DNA of 64,000 bases from Rhodococcoides trifolii (GCF_014635345.1 NZ_BMCU01000002.1:558001-622000); one strand, 5' to 3'. Positions 25,919 through 35,966 are shown, counted from the stretch's first letter. The notes: a model not told the origin generated them from the sequence alone. A program made the numbers and translations.

Positions 25919-26432
25919 GCAGTCGCTCCACCACCTGACGGTGCAGGTCGGGGTCCGTGGTCGGTAGGTCCAGCAGCGCCGCGAGGTAGATGCCGTCACC
26001 GACGAGTCGGACGATCTCGGCCTGCACCGGATCGTCGAACTCGGCGCGCAGACCCTCGTCCCACAGCCGCATGACGTCGGTGACCGCCTGCTGAACCTCG
26101 CCTGGTTTGCCGTCGACGCTGCGCAGGGCGGCGATCGTGGAGCGGTACAGGGCGAGTTCTTCCGTCGTGCTGGTGTCCGGTTGCTGGAGGTACCACTCGG
26201 CGACGGACGTTCCGCCGGCGGCAGCCTCTTCGCGTTGCGCGTCCGATCGGTCGCCGAGTCGGCGGACCATTCCGGCGATCATGGCTTCCTTGGTGGGGAA
26301 GTGGTAGAGCAGACCGCCCTTGGACACACCTGCCTTCGCGGCCACGGCTTCGAGGGTCACCTGTGTGAGTCCTTGATCGAGCAGCAGCGCCTCGAGTGCG
26401 TCGAGAATTCGGTCGCGTGTCGAGGTCGTCAT
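25842..26432 (-). CDS. TetR-family repressor of the adjacent MFS exporter
   Basis: A 196-residue TetR regulator with the N-terminal helix-turn-helix RDRILDALEALLLDQGLTQVTLEAVAAKAGVSKGGLLYHFPTKEAMI in the first 50 residues, followed by an all-helical ligand domain and a short Ser/Pro-rich tail. TACAGT, 7 bases upstream of the ATG, gives a leaderless start and lies inside operator copy 1, so autorepression is expected. The divergent neighbour is a DHA2 exporter. The ligand is unknown, probably a toxic cation or drug. Confidence 0.9.
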   Translation of the reverse strand: MTTSTRDRILDALEALLLDQGLTQVTLEAVAAKAGVSKGGLLYHFPTKEAMIAGMVRRLGDRSDAQREEAAAGGTSVAEWYLQQPDTSTTEELALYRSTIAALRSVDGKPGEVQQAVTDVMRLWDEGLRAEFDDPVQAEIVRLVGDGIYLAALLDLPTTDPDLHRQVVERLLRSGSDPSDSAPRSTPDSDRRTPPA

Positions 26433-26439
26433 GAAAAGA

Positions 26440-26458
26440 ACTGTACCGGCTGGACGGT
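26440..26458. promoter_or_regulatory. TetR operator copy 1
   Basis: The 19-base sequence ACTGTACCGGCTGGACGGT contains the inverted pair ACCG-N6-CGGT. It covers the minus-strand -10 (TACAGT) of the tetR gene. An identical copy lies 36 bp to the right. Confidence 0.65.
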
Positions 26459-26475
26459 TGTTGATACGGTGGGTG

Positions 26476-26494
26476 ACTGTACCGGCTGGACGGT
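26476..26494. promoter_or_regulatory. TetR operator copy 2
   Basis: This is an exact repeat of the 19-base operator, spaced 36 bp from copy 1. It lies just downstream of a TACGGT -10 candidate (26465-26470) for the MFS gene, so bound repressor would cover the transcription start. Confidence 0.65.
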
Positions 26495-26525
26495 CGGTGG
26501 TGAATGTGTTCGAGGGAGAGTGGAG

Positions 26526-28043
26526 ATGTCTGTCGTGACGGCTGCCGACGCGCAGTCGAACGAAAGGAAGGCGACGCGCAAGGACTGGCTGGGTCTGGTC
26601 GTCCTCGCCTTCGCGGTGCTGTTGATTGCTGTCGACGGCACGGTCCTCGACTTGGCGCTGCCCTTCGTGAGTGCCGACCTTGCACCGAGCAGTACCGAAT
26701 TGCTGTGGATCATCGACGTGTACTCCTTCGTGCTCGCCGGCCTCCTGGTGACGATGGGCACGCTCGGTGATCGCATCGGTCGCCGACGCCTGTTGCTCAT
26801 CGGTGCGGTCGGGTTCGGCATCGCTTCTGTCATCGCGGCCTGGTCCGTCAGCCCGGAGATGCTGATCGCAGCGCGTGTGCTGCAGGGTATTTCGGGTGCG
26901 ACGCTCATGCCCGCGACGCTCGGTCTCATTCGCACCATCTTCACGGTTCCGCGTCAGCGCACCCTGGCCATCGGTGTGTGGGGAGCAATGGCCGGTGGTG
27001 GAGCCGCTGCCGGACCGCTGGTCGGTGGCTGGCTGCTCGAGCATTTCTGGTGGGGCTCGGTGTTCCTGATCAACGTGCCGATCATGCTGGTGCTGGTCCT
27101 CGTCGGCCCATGGGTGATCCCGGAGGCCAAAGATCCGAACCCCGGACAGTTCGATCTCGTCAGCGCGGCACTGTCGATCACCACGATGGTTCCTCTGGTC
27201 TACGCGGTGAAGGAAGGTGCAGTGCACGGACTGCACTGGTCGCTCGCGGTCATGGCCGCGATCGGCATCGCGTCCGCGTGGGTGTTCGTCCGCCGTCAGC
27301 GCAGGCTGTCGCATCCGATGATCGACCTGGATCTGTTCCTGCGGCCCATGTTCACCACCGCGGTCCTGACCAATTTGCTGTCGATCTTCGCCCTGGCCGG
27401 AGTGCTGTTCTTCGGTTCGCAGTATCTGCAGTTGGTGCTCGGAGCCAGCCCGCTCGAGGCTGGTCTGTTCCTGTTGCCGGGAACCGCGATGTCGATCGTC
27501 GCATCGCTCGCCGCGAGTGCCCTCGTTCGGCGCTGGCAACCGGGAACCGTTCTGGCTGTCGGCCTGATCGCGGCCGCGGTCGGCGCGCTTCTCCTCATCG
27601 GGCTGCGCGTGGACGGTGGACCCGCGCTGTTCGTCGCGGGATTCGTCTTGGTCGGCTTCGGTTCGGGTGTCGCGTTGACGCTGACCTCGGATCTGGTGAT
27701 CAGCTCGGTCGAACCCGCTCGGGCCGGTGCCGCATCCGCGGTGTCCGAGACCGGCTACGAACTGGGAATTGCCCTGGGCGTTGCCATTCTCGGCTCCGTG
27801 GTGATGGCGATGTTCCGGTCCGGGCTCGACGTCACCGCGCTGTCCTCAGGTGACGCCGCGGCTGCTCGGGAAACGCTGGGTTCGGCTGTGGCCATTGCGA
27901 ATTCGCAACCCGGGGACACAGCCGGCGCCGTCCTCGACTCCGCGCACGCCGCCTTCGTCGGCGGTATGCATGTTGCGTCCGGTATCACCGCCGTGGTCCT
28001 GCTCGCGACCGCGGGACTCGTACTACGGCTGCTGCGTAGGTAG
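26526..28043 (+). CDS. MFS drug exporter, DHA2 family (14 TM)
   Basis: A 505-residue transporter with about 14 membrane segments. Motif A is GTLGDRIGRRRLLL, motif C-like glycine-rich regions follow (LQGISGATLMPATLGLI), and VDGTVLDLALP in the first helix contains the acidic motif D1 of DHA2 proteins. These export cationic dyes, antiseptics or antibiotics using proton motive force. The ATG follows GAGGGAGAGTGGAG. It is controlled by the divergent TetR through two operator copies in the intergenic region. Confidence 0.9.
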   Translation: MSVVTAADAQSNERKATRKDWLGLVVLAFAVLLIAVDGTVLDLALPFVSADLAPSSTELLWIIDVYSFVLAGLLVTMGTLGDRIGRRRLLLIGAVGFGIASVIAAWSVSPEMLIAARVLQGISGATLMPATLGLIRTIFTVPRQRTLAIGVWGAMAGGGAAAGPLVGGWLLEHFWWGSVFLINVPIMLVLVLVGPWVIPEAKDPNPGQFDLVSAALSITTMVPLVYAVKEGAVHGLHWSLAVMAAIGIASAWVFVRRQRRLSHPMIDLDLFLRPMFTTAVLTNLLSIFALAGVLFFGSQYLQLVLGASPLEAGLFLLPGTAMSIVASLAASALVRRWQPGTVLAVGLIAAAVGALLLIGLRVDGGPALFVAGFVLVGFGSGVALTLTSDLVISSVEPARAGAASAVSETGYELGIALGVAILGSVVMAMFRSGLDVTALSSGDAAAARETLGSAVAIANSQPGDTAGAVLDSAHAAFVGGMHVASGITAVVLLATAGLVLRLLRR

Positions 28044-28079
28044 CGCGCACCGGGCAGGTTGAAGCGGGAGACGCGCTCG

Positions 28080-29810
28080 CTAGTCCAACACGACGAACGA
28101 ATGCCCCGGAACCGTTGTGGTGGACGCCGTCTCGTCCTGTGTCGGCGCATCCCACCACAACAGCGGGACGCCGCCGAACGGTACGGTGACCGGGTCCGGC
28201 GAGAGGTTGCACACCAACCTCACACCCGCACGGTTCACCGAGATCCAGCCCTTGTCCTCGTCGTAGTCGACGCCGATGTGGTCCAACCAGGGGTCGGTGA
28301 TCTCGATGCGGTCGCGTCGCAATGCGATCAGCGACCGATAGCAATCGAGTACTCGGGCGTGCTCGTCGTCCGACACCTCGTCCCAGATCAGCTTCGACCG
28401 GTCGTAGGTGGCGACGTCCTGCGGGTCGGGGATGTCGTCACTGTCCCAGCCGTGTGACGCGAACTCGGATTTGCGACCCTCCGCCGTGGCCTTGCCCAGT
28501 TCCGGTTCCGGGTGCGAGGTGAAGAACTGGAACGGAGACGATGCATTCCACTCTTCGCCCATGAACAACATCGGGGTGTAGGGCGAGGTCAACACCAGTG
28601 CCGCCTTGATGGCGAGCTGTCCGCCGTCCAGGTAGAAGCCGGGGCGGTCGCCGATGGCACGGTTGCCCACCTGATCGTGGGTGGTGGTGTACGCGACCAA
28701 CGAGCTACCGCGGATGGTGCGGACGTCGATCGGCTTTCCATGTACGCGGCCGCGGAACGACGAGTAGGTGCCGGCGTGGAAGAAGCCACGGCGCAGCGTC
28801 GTCGCCAGCGTTTCCAGATGACCGAAATCGGCGTAGTAACCCTGCTTCTCACCGGAGACGGCTGCGTGGATCGCATGGTGGATGTCGTCGTCCCACTGTG
28901 CGTCGAGGCCGTACCCGCCCGCAGCCCGCGGGGAGATCAGTTTCGGGTCGTTGAGGTCGCTCTCCGCGATCAGGGACAACGGCCGCCGTACGTGTGCCGA
29001 CAGTCGTTCGGTCTCGATGGCCAGCTGCTCGAGGATGTGCACAGCGCGGTTGTCGGCGAGGGCATGCACGGCATCGAGTCGCAGCGCGTCGACGTGGAAA
29101 TCCGACAGCCAGCGCAGCGCGTTCTCGATGATGTAGCGCCGCACCGGGTCCGAATGTTCTTCGGCGACGTTGACGGTCTGACCCCAGGAGTTGGCGCCCT
29201 GCGACATGTACGGCCCGAACTTCTCCAGGTAATTCCCCGACGGCCCGAGGTGGTTGTAGACCACGTCGAGAACCACGCCGATTCCTCTGGCGTGGCACGC
29301 GTTCACCAGACGCTGCAGTCCGTCGGGTCCGCCGTATCCCTCGTGCACGGTGTACCAGAGAACGCCGTCGTAGCCCCAGTTGTGCGTGCCGTTGAACCCG
29401 TTGACGGGCATGATCTCGACGAACGTCACACCCAGATCGACGAGGTGGTCGAGCTTCGCGGCCGCCGCGTCGAACGTGCCTTCGGCAGTGAACGTTCCGA
29501 TGTGCAATTCGTAGATCACCGAACCGGGTAGCCGGCGCCCGGTCCAGGACTCGTCGGTCCACACGTCGGTGTCGAGGGTGTGCAGGGCCGACGCTGCATG
29601 GACTCCGTCGGGTTGCCGCGGCGACCGCGGGTCGGGAATCACGGCATCGTCGTCGTCGATCAGAAACCCGTACCGGGCGCCGTCGGCAGCAGGGACCTCG
29701 GCGGTCCACCAGCCCTGTGACGACTTCGTCATCGGATGAACGGTGCCGTCGACCGATACTCGGACGGTGTCGGGAGTCGGGGCCCAGACCTCGAATACGT
29801 GGGATTCCAT
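28080..29810 (-). CDS. treZ: Malto-oligosyltrehalose trehalohydrolase
   Basis: The 576-residue GH13 enzyme releases trehalose from maltooligosyl trehalose. An N-terminal CBM48-like domain (FEVWAPTPDTVRVSVDG) is followed by the barrel: GTHNWGYDGVLWY, VVLDVVYNHLGPSGNYL, the nucleophile region FHVDALRLDAVHAL, the acid LIAESDLND, and TTTHDQVGN. Intact motifs predict activity. The ATG at 29810 is preceded by GGATGTCAAC. Its usual partners treY and treX are not adjacent here; only glgX, a TreX-like debranching enzyme, is found 28 kb away. It is between an exporter and a secreted lipase. Confidence 0.93.
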   Translation of the reverse strand: MESHVFEVWAPTPDTVRVSVDGTVHPMTKSSQGWWTAEVPAADGARYGFLIDDDDAVIPDPRSPRQPDGVHAASALHTLDTDVWTDESWTGRRLPGSVIYELHIGTFTAEGTFDAAAAKLDHLVDLGVTFVEIMPVNGFNGTHNWGYDGVLWYTVHEGYGGPDGLQRLVNACHARGIGVVLDVVYNHLGPSGNYLEKFGPYMSQGANSWGQTVNVAEEHSDPVRRYIIENALRWLSDFHVDALRLDAVHALADNRAVHILEQLAIETERLSAHVRRPLSLIAESDLNDPKLISPRAAGGYGLDAQWDDDIHHAIHAAVSGEKQGYYADFGHLETLATTLRRGFFHAGTYSSFRGRVHGKPIDVRTIRGSSLVAYTTTHDQVGNRAIGDRPGFYLDGGQLAIKAALVLTSPYTPMLFMGEEWNASSPFQFFTSHPEPELGKATAEGRKSEFASHGWDSDDIPDPQDVATYDRSKLIWDEVSDDEHARVLDCYRSLIALRRDRIEITDPWLDHIGVDYDEDKGWISVNRAGVRLVCNLSPDPVTVPFGGVPLLWWDAPTQDETASTTTVPGHSFVVLD

Positions 29811-29869
29811 GTTGACATCCTTACCCAGTTCCGCCCCGTACGAACACCGAGACGGACGTGGCGCGGGAC

Positions 29870-31072
29870 TCAGCAGTTGGTGGGTGCAGGAACCCCGGCG
29901 AATCGATCGCCCAGGTACCCGAACGCACCGGGTGCACCGGCGAGAATTGCGGCCCCGTGATCGGCTCCGGGTAGGACCGCGAACTGGACGCGAGCGCCGG
30001 ACGCGCAGTACCGGCCGACCGTTTGCTGCACCGCATCCAGCGAGACCAGAGTGTCTGCGCCACCGTGATATTGATAGACGGGTGCGGTCGGGACGCCGGG
30101 GTAGAACTGAAGGCTGTTCTCCGCGAGTACCGCTCGCGCGGACGGGTCGGCGGCGAAGTCGGTGGTGGTCACCGAGGGGAGACTGCCGCCGCGCCCGTCG
30201 GCCAGAATCTGGTCCGTGCACGCATTGGCCACTCGGCCGGCGAGGGAGCGCCCGTTGTCGTTCAGCGCAGCGCCGAAGTCGAAGCGTCCGGGGTACTCGC
30301 GTTCGAGGCCCATCGAGGCGGCGAAGCCCAGTCCGAACGAGTCGGACGGCGAGGATCCCACCTCCGCGCCGAGTCGGCCGATGTCGGCAGGTACGCCACC
30401 CGCCGCAACGCCGACGATGTTCAGCTCCGGCGCGTACGAGGGTGCCAGTGCGGCTGCCCATTCCGACGCCATGCCGCCCCCGGAGTATCCGGCCAGGCCG
30501 ACCGGGCTCGCCCCGAGACCGAGTTCGCCTGCCCGTTGTGCCGCGCGTACACCGTCGAGAACGATGCGGCCACCGAGCTTCGCCGCGCCGTATGCGCTGG
30601 TGGGGCCGAGGTGATCGGGAACCGCGACGGCCCATCCCCGCGCGAGCAGGGCGTTCAGAACGGGCGCTTCCTGCATGCCGCCGGCGAACAGAGTGTGCGA
30701 CGGTGCGCACTGCAGTCCGAGAGCATTCGTGAACGGCTGGTACGACACGAGGGGACGATTGTTCCCACCGCCCGGAGGTACCAACACGGTGGTGACGGCT
30801 GCGATCGGATCTCCGGCGGAGTTCTCGGACCGGAACTGGACCTGCGTTGCGGTGGCACCGGGGAAACCGACAGCCGGTACCGACCTCGTCCGCAGGACAT
30901 CGCCGTCACGCGCAGACCCGAGATTGCCCGGGGCCGAATAGAAGCCGTCTGCGTCCGGAGCCGGATAGATGGGTGCGGCCGATGCTGTACCGGGCACCGC
31001 GACGACCGTTCCCACCGCCGCGGCGACGGCGATCAACGAGCGGATGGACAGCCGTGCGGTGCGTGATGTCAC
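29870..31072 (-). CDS. Secreted lipase, LIP family
   Basis: A 400-residue alpha/beta hydrolase with a signal peptide (SIRSLIAVAAAVGTVVAVPGTASA, cleaved near residue 32). The mature part has the secretory lipase pattern: DGFYSAPGNLGSARDGDVLRTRS, a nucleophile elbow GYSGGG, QYHGGADTLVSLDAV with the Asp, and GADHGAAI with the His. These lipases hydrolyse triacylglycerols or esters outside the cell. The start is uncertain: GTG 31072 places the signal peptide at the N-terminus, while GTG 31081 and ATG 31138 are in frame upstream. No ribosome site is obvious for any. It is divergent from the Lon-N-domain gene. Confidence 0.85.
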   Translation of the reverse strand: MTSRTARLSIRSLIAVAAAVGTVVAVPGTASAAPIYPAPDADGFYSAPGNLGSARDGDVLRTRSVPAVGFPGATATQVQFRSENSAGDPIAAVTTVLVPPGGGNNRPLVSYQPFTNALGLQCAPSHTLFAGGMQEAPVLNALLARGWAVAVPDHLGPTSAYGAAKLGGRIVLDGVRAAQRAGELGLGASPVGLAGYSGGGMASEWAAALAPSYAPELNIVGVAAGGVPADIGRLGAEVGSSPSDSFGLGFAASMGLEREYPGRFDFGAALNDNGRSLAGRVANACTDQILADGRGGSLPSVTTTDFAADPSARAVLAENSLQFYPGVPTAPVYQYHGGADTLVSLDAVQQTVGRYCASGARVQFAVLPGADHGAAILAGAPGAFGYLGDRFAGVPAPTNC

Positions 31073-31132
31073 GCGAAGCACTTCGCTACCGCTGCAGGTG
31101 CCGGATGGGTCTTCCGGCACAACCGAGAGAAG

Positions 31133-31789
31133 GTGCATGCTGAAGAGGTGTCCGATACCGGTGTTTACGAGCTCCCGATGTTCCCCCTCGGATCTGTGCT
31201 GCTGCCGGGTGAGGCATTGCCGCTGCACGTCTTCGAACCGCGGTACCGGGCAATGGTCGACGCCTGCATGGCGGCCGACGACGGGCCGCGCTTCGGAGTC
31301 GTTCTCATCGAGCGTGGACACGAGGTGGGCGGCGGTGACACCCGCGGCGACATCGTGACGGTGGCGGAGATCGGACGGTGTCTCCCGCTGCCCGACGGCA
31401 GGTACGTTCTCGAGTGTGTGGGCCGCACGCGAGCGAAGGTCACCGAATGGCTCGAGGACGACCCCTATCCGAGAGCGATGCTGCGGGACTGGCCGGACGA
31501 GCCGCGTACCGTCGCGGTGAACCTGGGACCCGTGGTCGAACGCACGCGGACGCTCCTGGACATCCTGTCGGAACTGGCTGCGGCGCAAGGTGAAGCGCCG
31601 CCGTCACTGCCCATTCTCGACGCGTTGACCGAGGACGACGTCTTCGCGCTCGCGGCGGCACTTCCGCTCGGACCGTCGGACCGGTTGCGTATTCTCGCCG
31701 CGCCTGACGTCGAGGCTCGCGTCGCCGCACTCGCCGACGCTCTGGACGACGTCATTGCGGTCGCGGAGTTCTCACGCCTGCCGTCCTGA
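31133..31789 (+). CDS. Lon N-terminal (LAN) domain protein
   Basis: A 218-residue protein of the stand-alone Lon substrate-binding domain family. It begins YELPMFPLGSVLLPGEALPLHVFEPRYRAMV, followed by FGVVLIERGHEVGGGDTRGDIVTVAEI and YVLECVGRTRAKVTEWLEDDPYPRAML. The ATPase and protease domains of Lon are absent. Such proteins may deliver or recognise substrates; the role is untested. GTG 31133 and GTG 31148 are both possible starts. The promoter region is shared with the divergent lipase gene. Confidence 0.87.
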   Translation: MHAEEVSDTGVYELPMFPLGSVLLPGEALPLHVFEPRYRAMVDACMAADDGPRFGVVLIERGHEVGGGDTRGDIVTVAEIGRCLPLPDGRYVLECVGRTRAKVTEWLEDDPYPRAMLRDWPDEPRTVAVNLGPVVERTRTLLDILSELAAAQGEAPPSLPILDALTEDDVFALAAALPLGPSDRLRILAAPDVEARVAALADALDDVIAVAEFSRLPS

Positions 31790-31837
31790 TGGGCGCTAAT
31801 GTCATGGGTCGGGGAATGACGACCAAGGAGAGAAGTC

Positions 31838-33478
31838 GTGGCACACGATCGGGCAGGACAAGTTGCGGCGCCGTCGGATCTGGAGGATCTGCCTCATCTG
31901 GTGACGACCTACTACAGCGTCACACCGGACGTCGACGATCCGGATCAGCAGGTCGCCTTCGGAACGTCCGGGCACCGTGGGTCGAGTCTCGACGGTGCGT
32001 TCAACGAAGCGCACATCATCGCGACCACGCAAGCGATCGTGGAGTACCGCGCGGCGCAGGGGACGACCGGGCCGTTGTTCATCGGGCGCGACACACACGC
32101 GTTGTCGGAGCCGGCGTGGACCACTGCGCTCGAGGTGCTCGCCGCCAACGACGTTGCCGTGCTGATCGATTCGGGTGATCGCTACACGCCGACTCCCGCT
32201 GTCTCACATGCCATTCTGCGACACAACGCGTCCGGTCCGAGCGCGCAGGCCGACGGTATCGTCGTGACGCCGTCGCACAATCCACCGCGCGACGGTGGGT
32301 TCAAGTACAACCCGCCCAACGGTGGACCCGCCGACACGGATGCGACATCCGTCATCGCTGCCCGCGCGAACGAGATTCTGCGCAAGGGTGTTTCGTCGGT
32401 CAAGCGCGTCACGCTGGCGCGGGCACTCGCCGGTTCGGTCGAGAAGTACGACTACCTCGGCACCTACGTCGACGATCTCGACTCCGTCCTGGACATCGAC
32501 GCCATTCGTGGTGCGAGCGTGCGGATCGGCGCCGACCCACTCGGTGGTGCGAGCGTGGACTATTGGGACGCCATCGCCCAGCGGCACAACCTGGATCTGA
32601 CCGTCGTCAATCCCTTGGTCGACGCCACGTGGCGGTTCATGACCCTCGACACCGACGGCAAGATCAGGATGGACTGCAGCTCGCCGAATGCCATGGCCTC
32701 TTTGATTTCTGCGCGCAACGACTACGACATCTCGACCGGCAACGACGCCGATTCCGACCGTCACGGGATCGTCACCCCCGACGCCGGTCTGATGAATCCC
32801 AACCACTTTCTCGCCGTCTCGATCGACTACCTGTTCTCGCACCGGCCGGGATGGTCGCCGTCCGCCAAGGTCGGCAAGACGCTCGTCAGTTCGTCGATGA
32901 TCGACCGTGTCGTGGAATCTCTCGGGCGCCCTCTGCTCGAGGTTCCGGTCGGGTTCAAGTGGTTCGTTCCGGGTCTGCTGACCGGCAACCTCGGCTTCGG
33001 CGGTGAGGAGTCGGCGGGAGCGTCGTTCCTGCGCAAGGACGGTCGAGTGTGGACCACCGACAAGGACGGCATCATCATGGCGCTGCTCGCCTCGGAGATC
33101 ACCGCGGTGACGGGCAAGACCCCGTCGCAGCGGTACGCCGAGTTCGCCGACCGGTTCGGCGCGCCCACGTATGCGCGAACCGACGCACCGGCCGATCGGG
33201 AACAGAAAGCGTTGCTGGCCAAGCTGTCTGCGGATCAGGTGAAGGCCACGACGCTCGCGGGCGAACCCATCACCGCAATCCTCACCACGGCGCCCGGTAA
33301 CGACGCAGCCCTCGGCGGACTCAAGGTCACCACCGAGAACGCCTGGTTCGCGGCGCGGCCGTCGGGTACGGAAAACGTGTACAAGATCTACGCCGAGTCG
33401 TTCCTCGGTGACAAGCATCTGGCCGAAGTGCAGTCGGCGGCACGTGATCTGGTGTCGTCCGTCCTGAGCGGAGCGTGA
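31838..33478 (+). CDS. pgm: Phosphoglucomutase (alpha-D-glucose phosphate specific)
   Basis: The 546-residue enzyme interconverts glucose 1- and 6-phosphate, feeding glycogen, trehalose and cell-wall sugar synthesis. Signature motifs are [13 protein letters not shown], the phosphoserine loop [13 protein letters not shown], the Mg site [10 protein letters not shown], the sugar loop GGEESAG and the phosphate-binding [10 protein letters not shown] near the end. GTG 31838 follows AAGGAGAGAAGTC, an excellent ribosome site. The stop overlaps the next gene by GTGA. The treZ and glgX genes in the window draw on the same sugar phosphate pool. Confidence 0.95.
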   Translation: MAHDRAGQVAAPSDLEDLPHLVTTYYSVTPDVDDPDQQVAFGTSGHRGSSLDGAFNEAHIIATTQAIVEYRAAQGTTGPLFIGRDTHALSEPAWTTALEVLAANDVAVLIDSGDRYTPTPAVSHAILRHNASGPSAQADGIVVTPSHNPPRDGGFKYNPPNGGPADTDATSVIAARANEILRKGVSSVKRVTLARALAGSVEKYDYLGTYVDDLDSVLDIDAIRGASVRIGADPLGGASVDYWDAIAQRHNLDLTVVNPLVDATWRFMTLDTDGKIRMDCSSPNAMASLISARNDYDISTGNDADSDRHGIVTPDAGLMNPNHFLAVSIDYLFSHRPGWSPSAKVGKTLVSSSMIDRVVESLGRPLLEVPVGFKWFVPGLLTGNLGFGGEESAGASFLRKDGRVWTTDKDGIIMALLASEITAVTGKTPSQRYAEFADRFGAPTYARTDAPADREQKALLAKLSADQVKATTLAGEPITAILTTAPGNDAALGGLKVTTENAWFAARPSGTENVYKIYAESFLGDKHLAEVQSAARDLVSSVLSGA

Positions 33479-34719
33479 GTCGCCCCGCACCGATAGGTCG
33501 TGAGATCTGGATTCTGATCTCGGCGAGCTTCGTCATCGCTCTCGGCTTCGGAATCGTCGCACCCGCGCTTCCTCTGTTCGCGCGCGAGTTCGGCGTGAGC
33601 GTCACCGCTGCTTCGGCCATCGTGTCGCTGTTCGCGCTCATGCGTCTGGTGTTCGCACCACCTGCAGGCTGGCTGGTGCAGCGATGGGGAGAGCGTCCGG
33701 TCTACCTGGTGGGTCTTCTGATCGTGGCCGTGTCGACGGCCGCGTGCGCGTTCGCGGCGAACTACCCACAGCTGCTGATCTTTCGGTCGATCGGCGGGAT
33801 CGGATCCACGATGTTCACGGTGTCCGCACTCGGATTGCTCATTCGTGTCAGCCCGCCGGAAAGTCGCGGTCGAGTCGCCGGCTTGTACGCCACCAGCTTC
33901 CTGGGCGGAACCATCGGCGGCCCCCTGGTGGGAAGCGCGCTGGTCGGGTTCGGGCTGAGGGTGCCGTTCTTCATCTACGCCGTCGCGCTGGTGATCGCCG
34001 CATTCGTGGTGTTCGTCGCCCTGAAGACTCCGGCCGAGGTTGCCGTCACGTCGGGAGAAGAGCCCGTCACGCTCCGGCTGCGCGACGCGTGGGCGATGTC
34101 GCCGTATCGGGCGGCGCTCGCGTCCAGCTTCGCGAACGGGTGGGCCGTGTTCGGGGTGCGAGTCGCGGTGGTCCCGCTGTTCGTCGTCGAGGCACTGAAC
34201 CGCTCGGCGGCCGTGACTGGCGTGGTACTCACGGTGTTCGCCGTGGGTAATGCGTTGACGCTGTTCCAGGCGGGACGACTGTCCGATCGGCGCGGGCGCA
34301 AACCCTTCCTCGTCGCGGGCCTCGCGGTGTGTGGGGTGGCCACCATCGCCATGGGCCTCTCGCAGAACCTCGTCGTGTTCCTGGTGGTGACGTTCGTGGC
34401 GGGGCTCGGCAGCGGCGCCATCAATCCCGTGCAGCAGGCCGCAGTGGCCGACATCGTCGGATCGAAGGCGCGTGGGGGCCCGGTACTTGCCGCGTTCCAG
34501 ATGGCGTCGGACGTCGGCGCCGTGATCGGTCCCATCGTCGCGGCCATGCTGATCGGGGTGTCCTACGGCGTCGCGTTCGGCGTCACCGGCGCCATCCTCG
34601 TGGTGGCCGCCCTGGCGTGGGTCGTCGTTCCCGACACCCTCGTCCGGTCAGGCAATCCCGACGCCGATGAGAGCGCCGACGCCGTAGGTCGCGGCGACGG
34701 CAACCGCACCGAAGGCTAG
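33475..34719 (+). CDS. MFS transporter, DHA1-like (12 TM)
   Basis: A 414-residue major facilitator with twelve hydrophobic segments. Motif A is [15 protein letters not shown] after TM2, with its second-half repeat [29 protein letters not shown] in TM1 is usual for drug and sugar exporters. It starts with GTG inside the pgm stop (GTGA), so it is cotranscribed with pgm, which could point to a sugar or drug efflux role; neither is proved. The 3' end overlaps the VIT gene by 72 bp. Confidence 0.88.
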   Translation: MSRPAPIGREIWILISASFVIALGFGIVAPALPLFAREFGVSVTAASAIVSLFALMRLVFAPPAGWLVQRWGERPVYLVGLLIVAVSTAACAFAANYPQLLIFRSIGGIGSTMFTVSALGLLIRVSPPESRGRVAGLYATSFLGGTIGGPLVGSALVGFGLRVPFFIYAVALVIAAFVVFVALKTPAEVAVTSGEEPVTLRLRDAWAMSPYRAALASSFANGWAVFGVRVAVVPLFVVEALNRSAAVTGVVLTVFAVGNALTLFQAGRLSDRRGRKPFLVAGLAVCGVATIAMGLSQNLVVFLVVTFVAGLGSGAINPVQQAAVADIVGSKARGGPVLAAFQMASDVGAVIGPIVAAMLIGVSYGVAFGVTGAILVVAALAWVVVPDTLVRSGNPDADESADAVGRGDGNRTEG

Positions 34720-35388
34720 TTGCCGAGCTGCGCCCACGAGCGTGGACTGAGACGTGTAGTGCGCCGCCAGCGCCCCCGCCACCACCAGACCGGCTGCGCC
34801 ACAAGCCAGACCGGCAGTCAGTGAGGCGAACCCGAGCAGGTACGGAAGCAGCGGGACGATCGCACCGAGTGCGAACAACACGAACGACGATCCGGCCGCG
34901 ACGAAGGGCGAGGGCTTCTCGTCCGGATCGATACCCAGTTCCTGCGCAATGTGAAAGTTGACCGCACGGTCGGAGTCGGCGTGAATCTCGGTTGCGGCCG
35001 TTTCCGCTGTCCCGTCACTCATGCCCATGTCGGTGAGCATGGTGACCAGTTCGGCACGCTCGGCTTCCGGATGATTCGCGAATGCTGCCTTCTCCACGTT
35101 CACCTCGGCGTCGATCTGCTCGTTCTGCGTCGAGACGGAGGTGAACTCGCCGAGAGCCATCGAGAACGCCCCAGCGACGAGCCCGGCGATACCCGACAGG
35201 ACGACAGTGTGCGAGGACACACCCGCACCGCCGACGCCGGCGATCAGTGAGGTGTTGGTCACCAGCCCGTCCATCGCTCCGAAGGTGGCTGCGCGCAACC
35301 AGCCACCGGACACGTCGGCGTGGGAGTGGTCGAAGTCGTGTGGAGCGGGATCACCAGCGGTCCTGGCGGTTGCATTCGTGTCGGTCAC
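34648..35388 (-). CDS. VIT1/CCC1-family membrane transporter
   Basis: A 246-residue protein. Its first membrane helix carries ATFGAMDGLVTNTSLIAGVGGAG, the VIT/CCC1 signature, then SGIAGLVAGAFSMALGEFTSVSTQNEQ with the metal-path Glu. A hydrophilic helical domain (about 95-150) precedes three C-terminal helices. Relatives move Fe2+ or Mn2+ out of the cytosol. GTG 35388 has TACTTT 7 bases upstream, so the message is probably leaderless. The convergent end overlaps the MFS gene. Confidence 0.9.
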   Translation of the reverse strand: MTDTNATARTAGDPAPHDFDHSHADVSGGWLRAATFGAMDGLVTNTSLIAGVGGAGVSSHTVVLSGIAGLVAGAFSMALGEFTSVSTQNEQIDAEVNVEKAAFANHPEAERAELVTMLTDMGMSDGTAETAATEIHADSDRAVNFHIAQELGIDPDEKPSPFVAAGSSFVLFALGAIVPLLPYLLGFASLTAGLACGAAGLVVAGALAAHYTSQSTLVGAARQLAFGAVAVAATYGVGALIGVGIA

Positions 35389-35470
35389 GCTGGCGAAAGT
35401 ACTCGCGTCGTGAGTCCTCTACCAGCAAGCTTTGGCATACCTACCGCAGTACGCCGGTACTGTGTCCGGG

Positions 35471-35962
35471 GTGTGGAGGCAATGGATCTCGGTGGTGGCG
35501 CGCGTCGGGCTGGCCGCTGTGTGGCTCGTCTCGGGTGGCCTCAAGGCCGTCGATCCGACGCAGACGATCGTGGCCGTGCGCGCCTATCGCCTGCTGTCGG
35601 AGGACTGGGTGCGTCCGGTCGCGAACGCGCTGCCGTTCCTCGAAATCGGGCTCGGGTTGTTCCTTCTGATCGGCTTGGGTGTGCGCGTCGTGGCCTCGCT
35701 GTCCGCGGTGGTGCTGCTCGTTCTGATTTCGGTGATCGTCAGTGTGTGGGCCCGCGGAATGTCGATCGATTGTGGATGTTTCGGCGGCGGGGGAGCGGCG
35801 GACGTCGATGCATGGGATTACGTTCGAGAAATTGCCCGCGATCTCGGATTCATGGTGCTGGCCGGGTGGCTGATCGCATTCCCACGGACCCCGGGTGCAC
35901 TGGGGCCTCGGTCGCGCTCGGGAACCTTCTCAGGGCGCACTCAGTCGGACATGGCACAGTAA
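35471..35962 (+). CDS. MauE/DoxX-like membrane protein with CxC motif
   Basis: A 163-residue integral membrane protein with four helices. VARVGLAAVWLVSGGLKAVDPTQTI is the DoxX/MauE start, and SIDCGCFGGGG lies in the loop after helix 3. MauE proteins help form disulfides in methylamine dehydrogenase; the CGC motif suggests a thiol relay. It is followed 4 bp later by a DsbA-like gene, so the two probably act together in oxidative folding of exported proteins. GTG 35471 is preferred, because TACTGT lies 7 bases upstream; GTG 35462 is an alternative. Confidence 0.82.
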   Translation: MWRQWISVVARVGLAAVWLVSGGLKAVDPTQTIVAVRAYRLLSEDWVRPVANALPFLEIGLGLFLLIGLGVRVVASLSAVVLLVLISVIVSVWARGMSIDCGCFGGGGAADVDAWDYVREIARDLGFMVLAGWLIAFPRTPGALGPRSRSGTFSGRTQSDMAQ

Positions 35963-35966
35963 TTTC

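Noticed and set aside
32204..33490. 428-codon minus-strand frame
   Set aside because: It is antisense to pgm, whose catalytic loops are intact.
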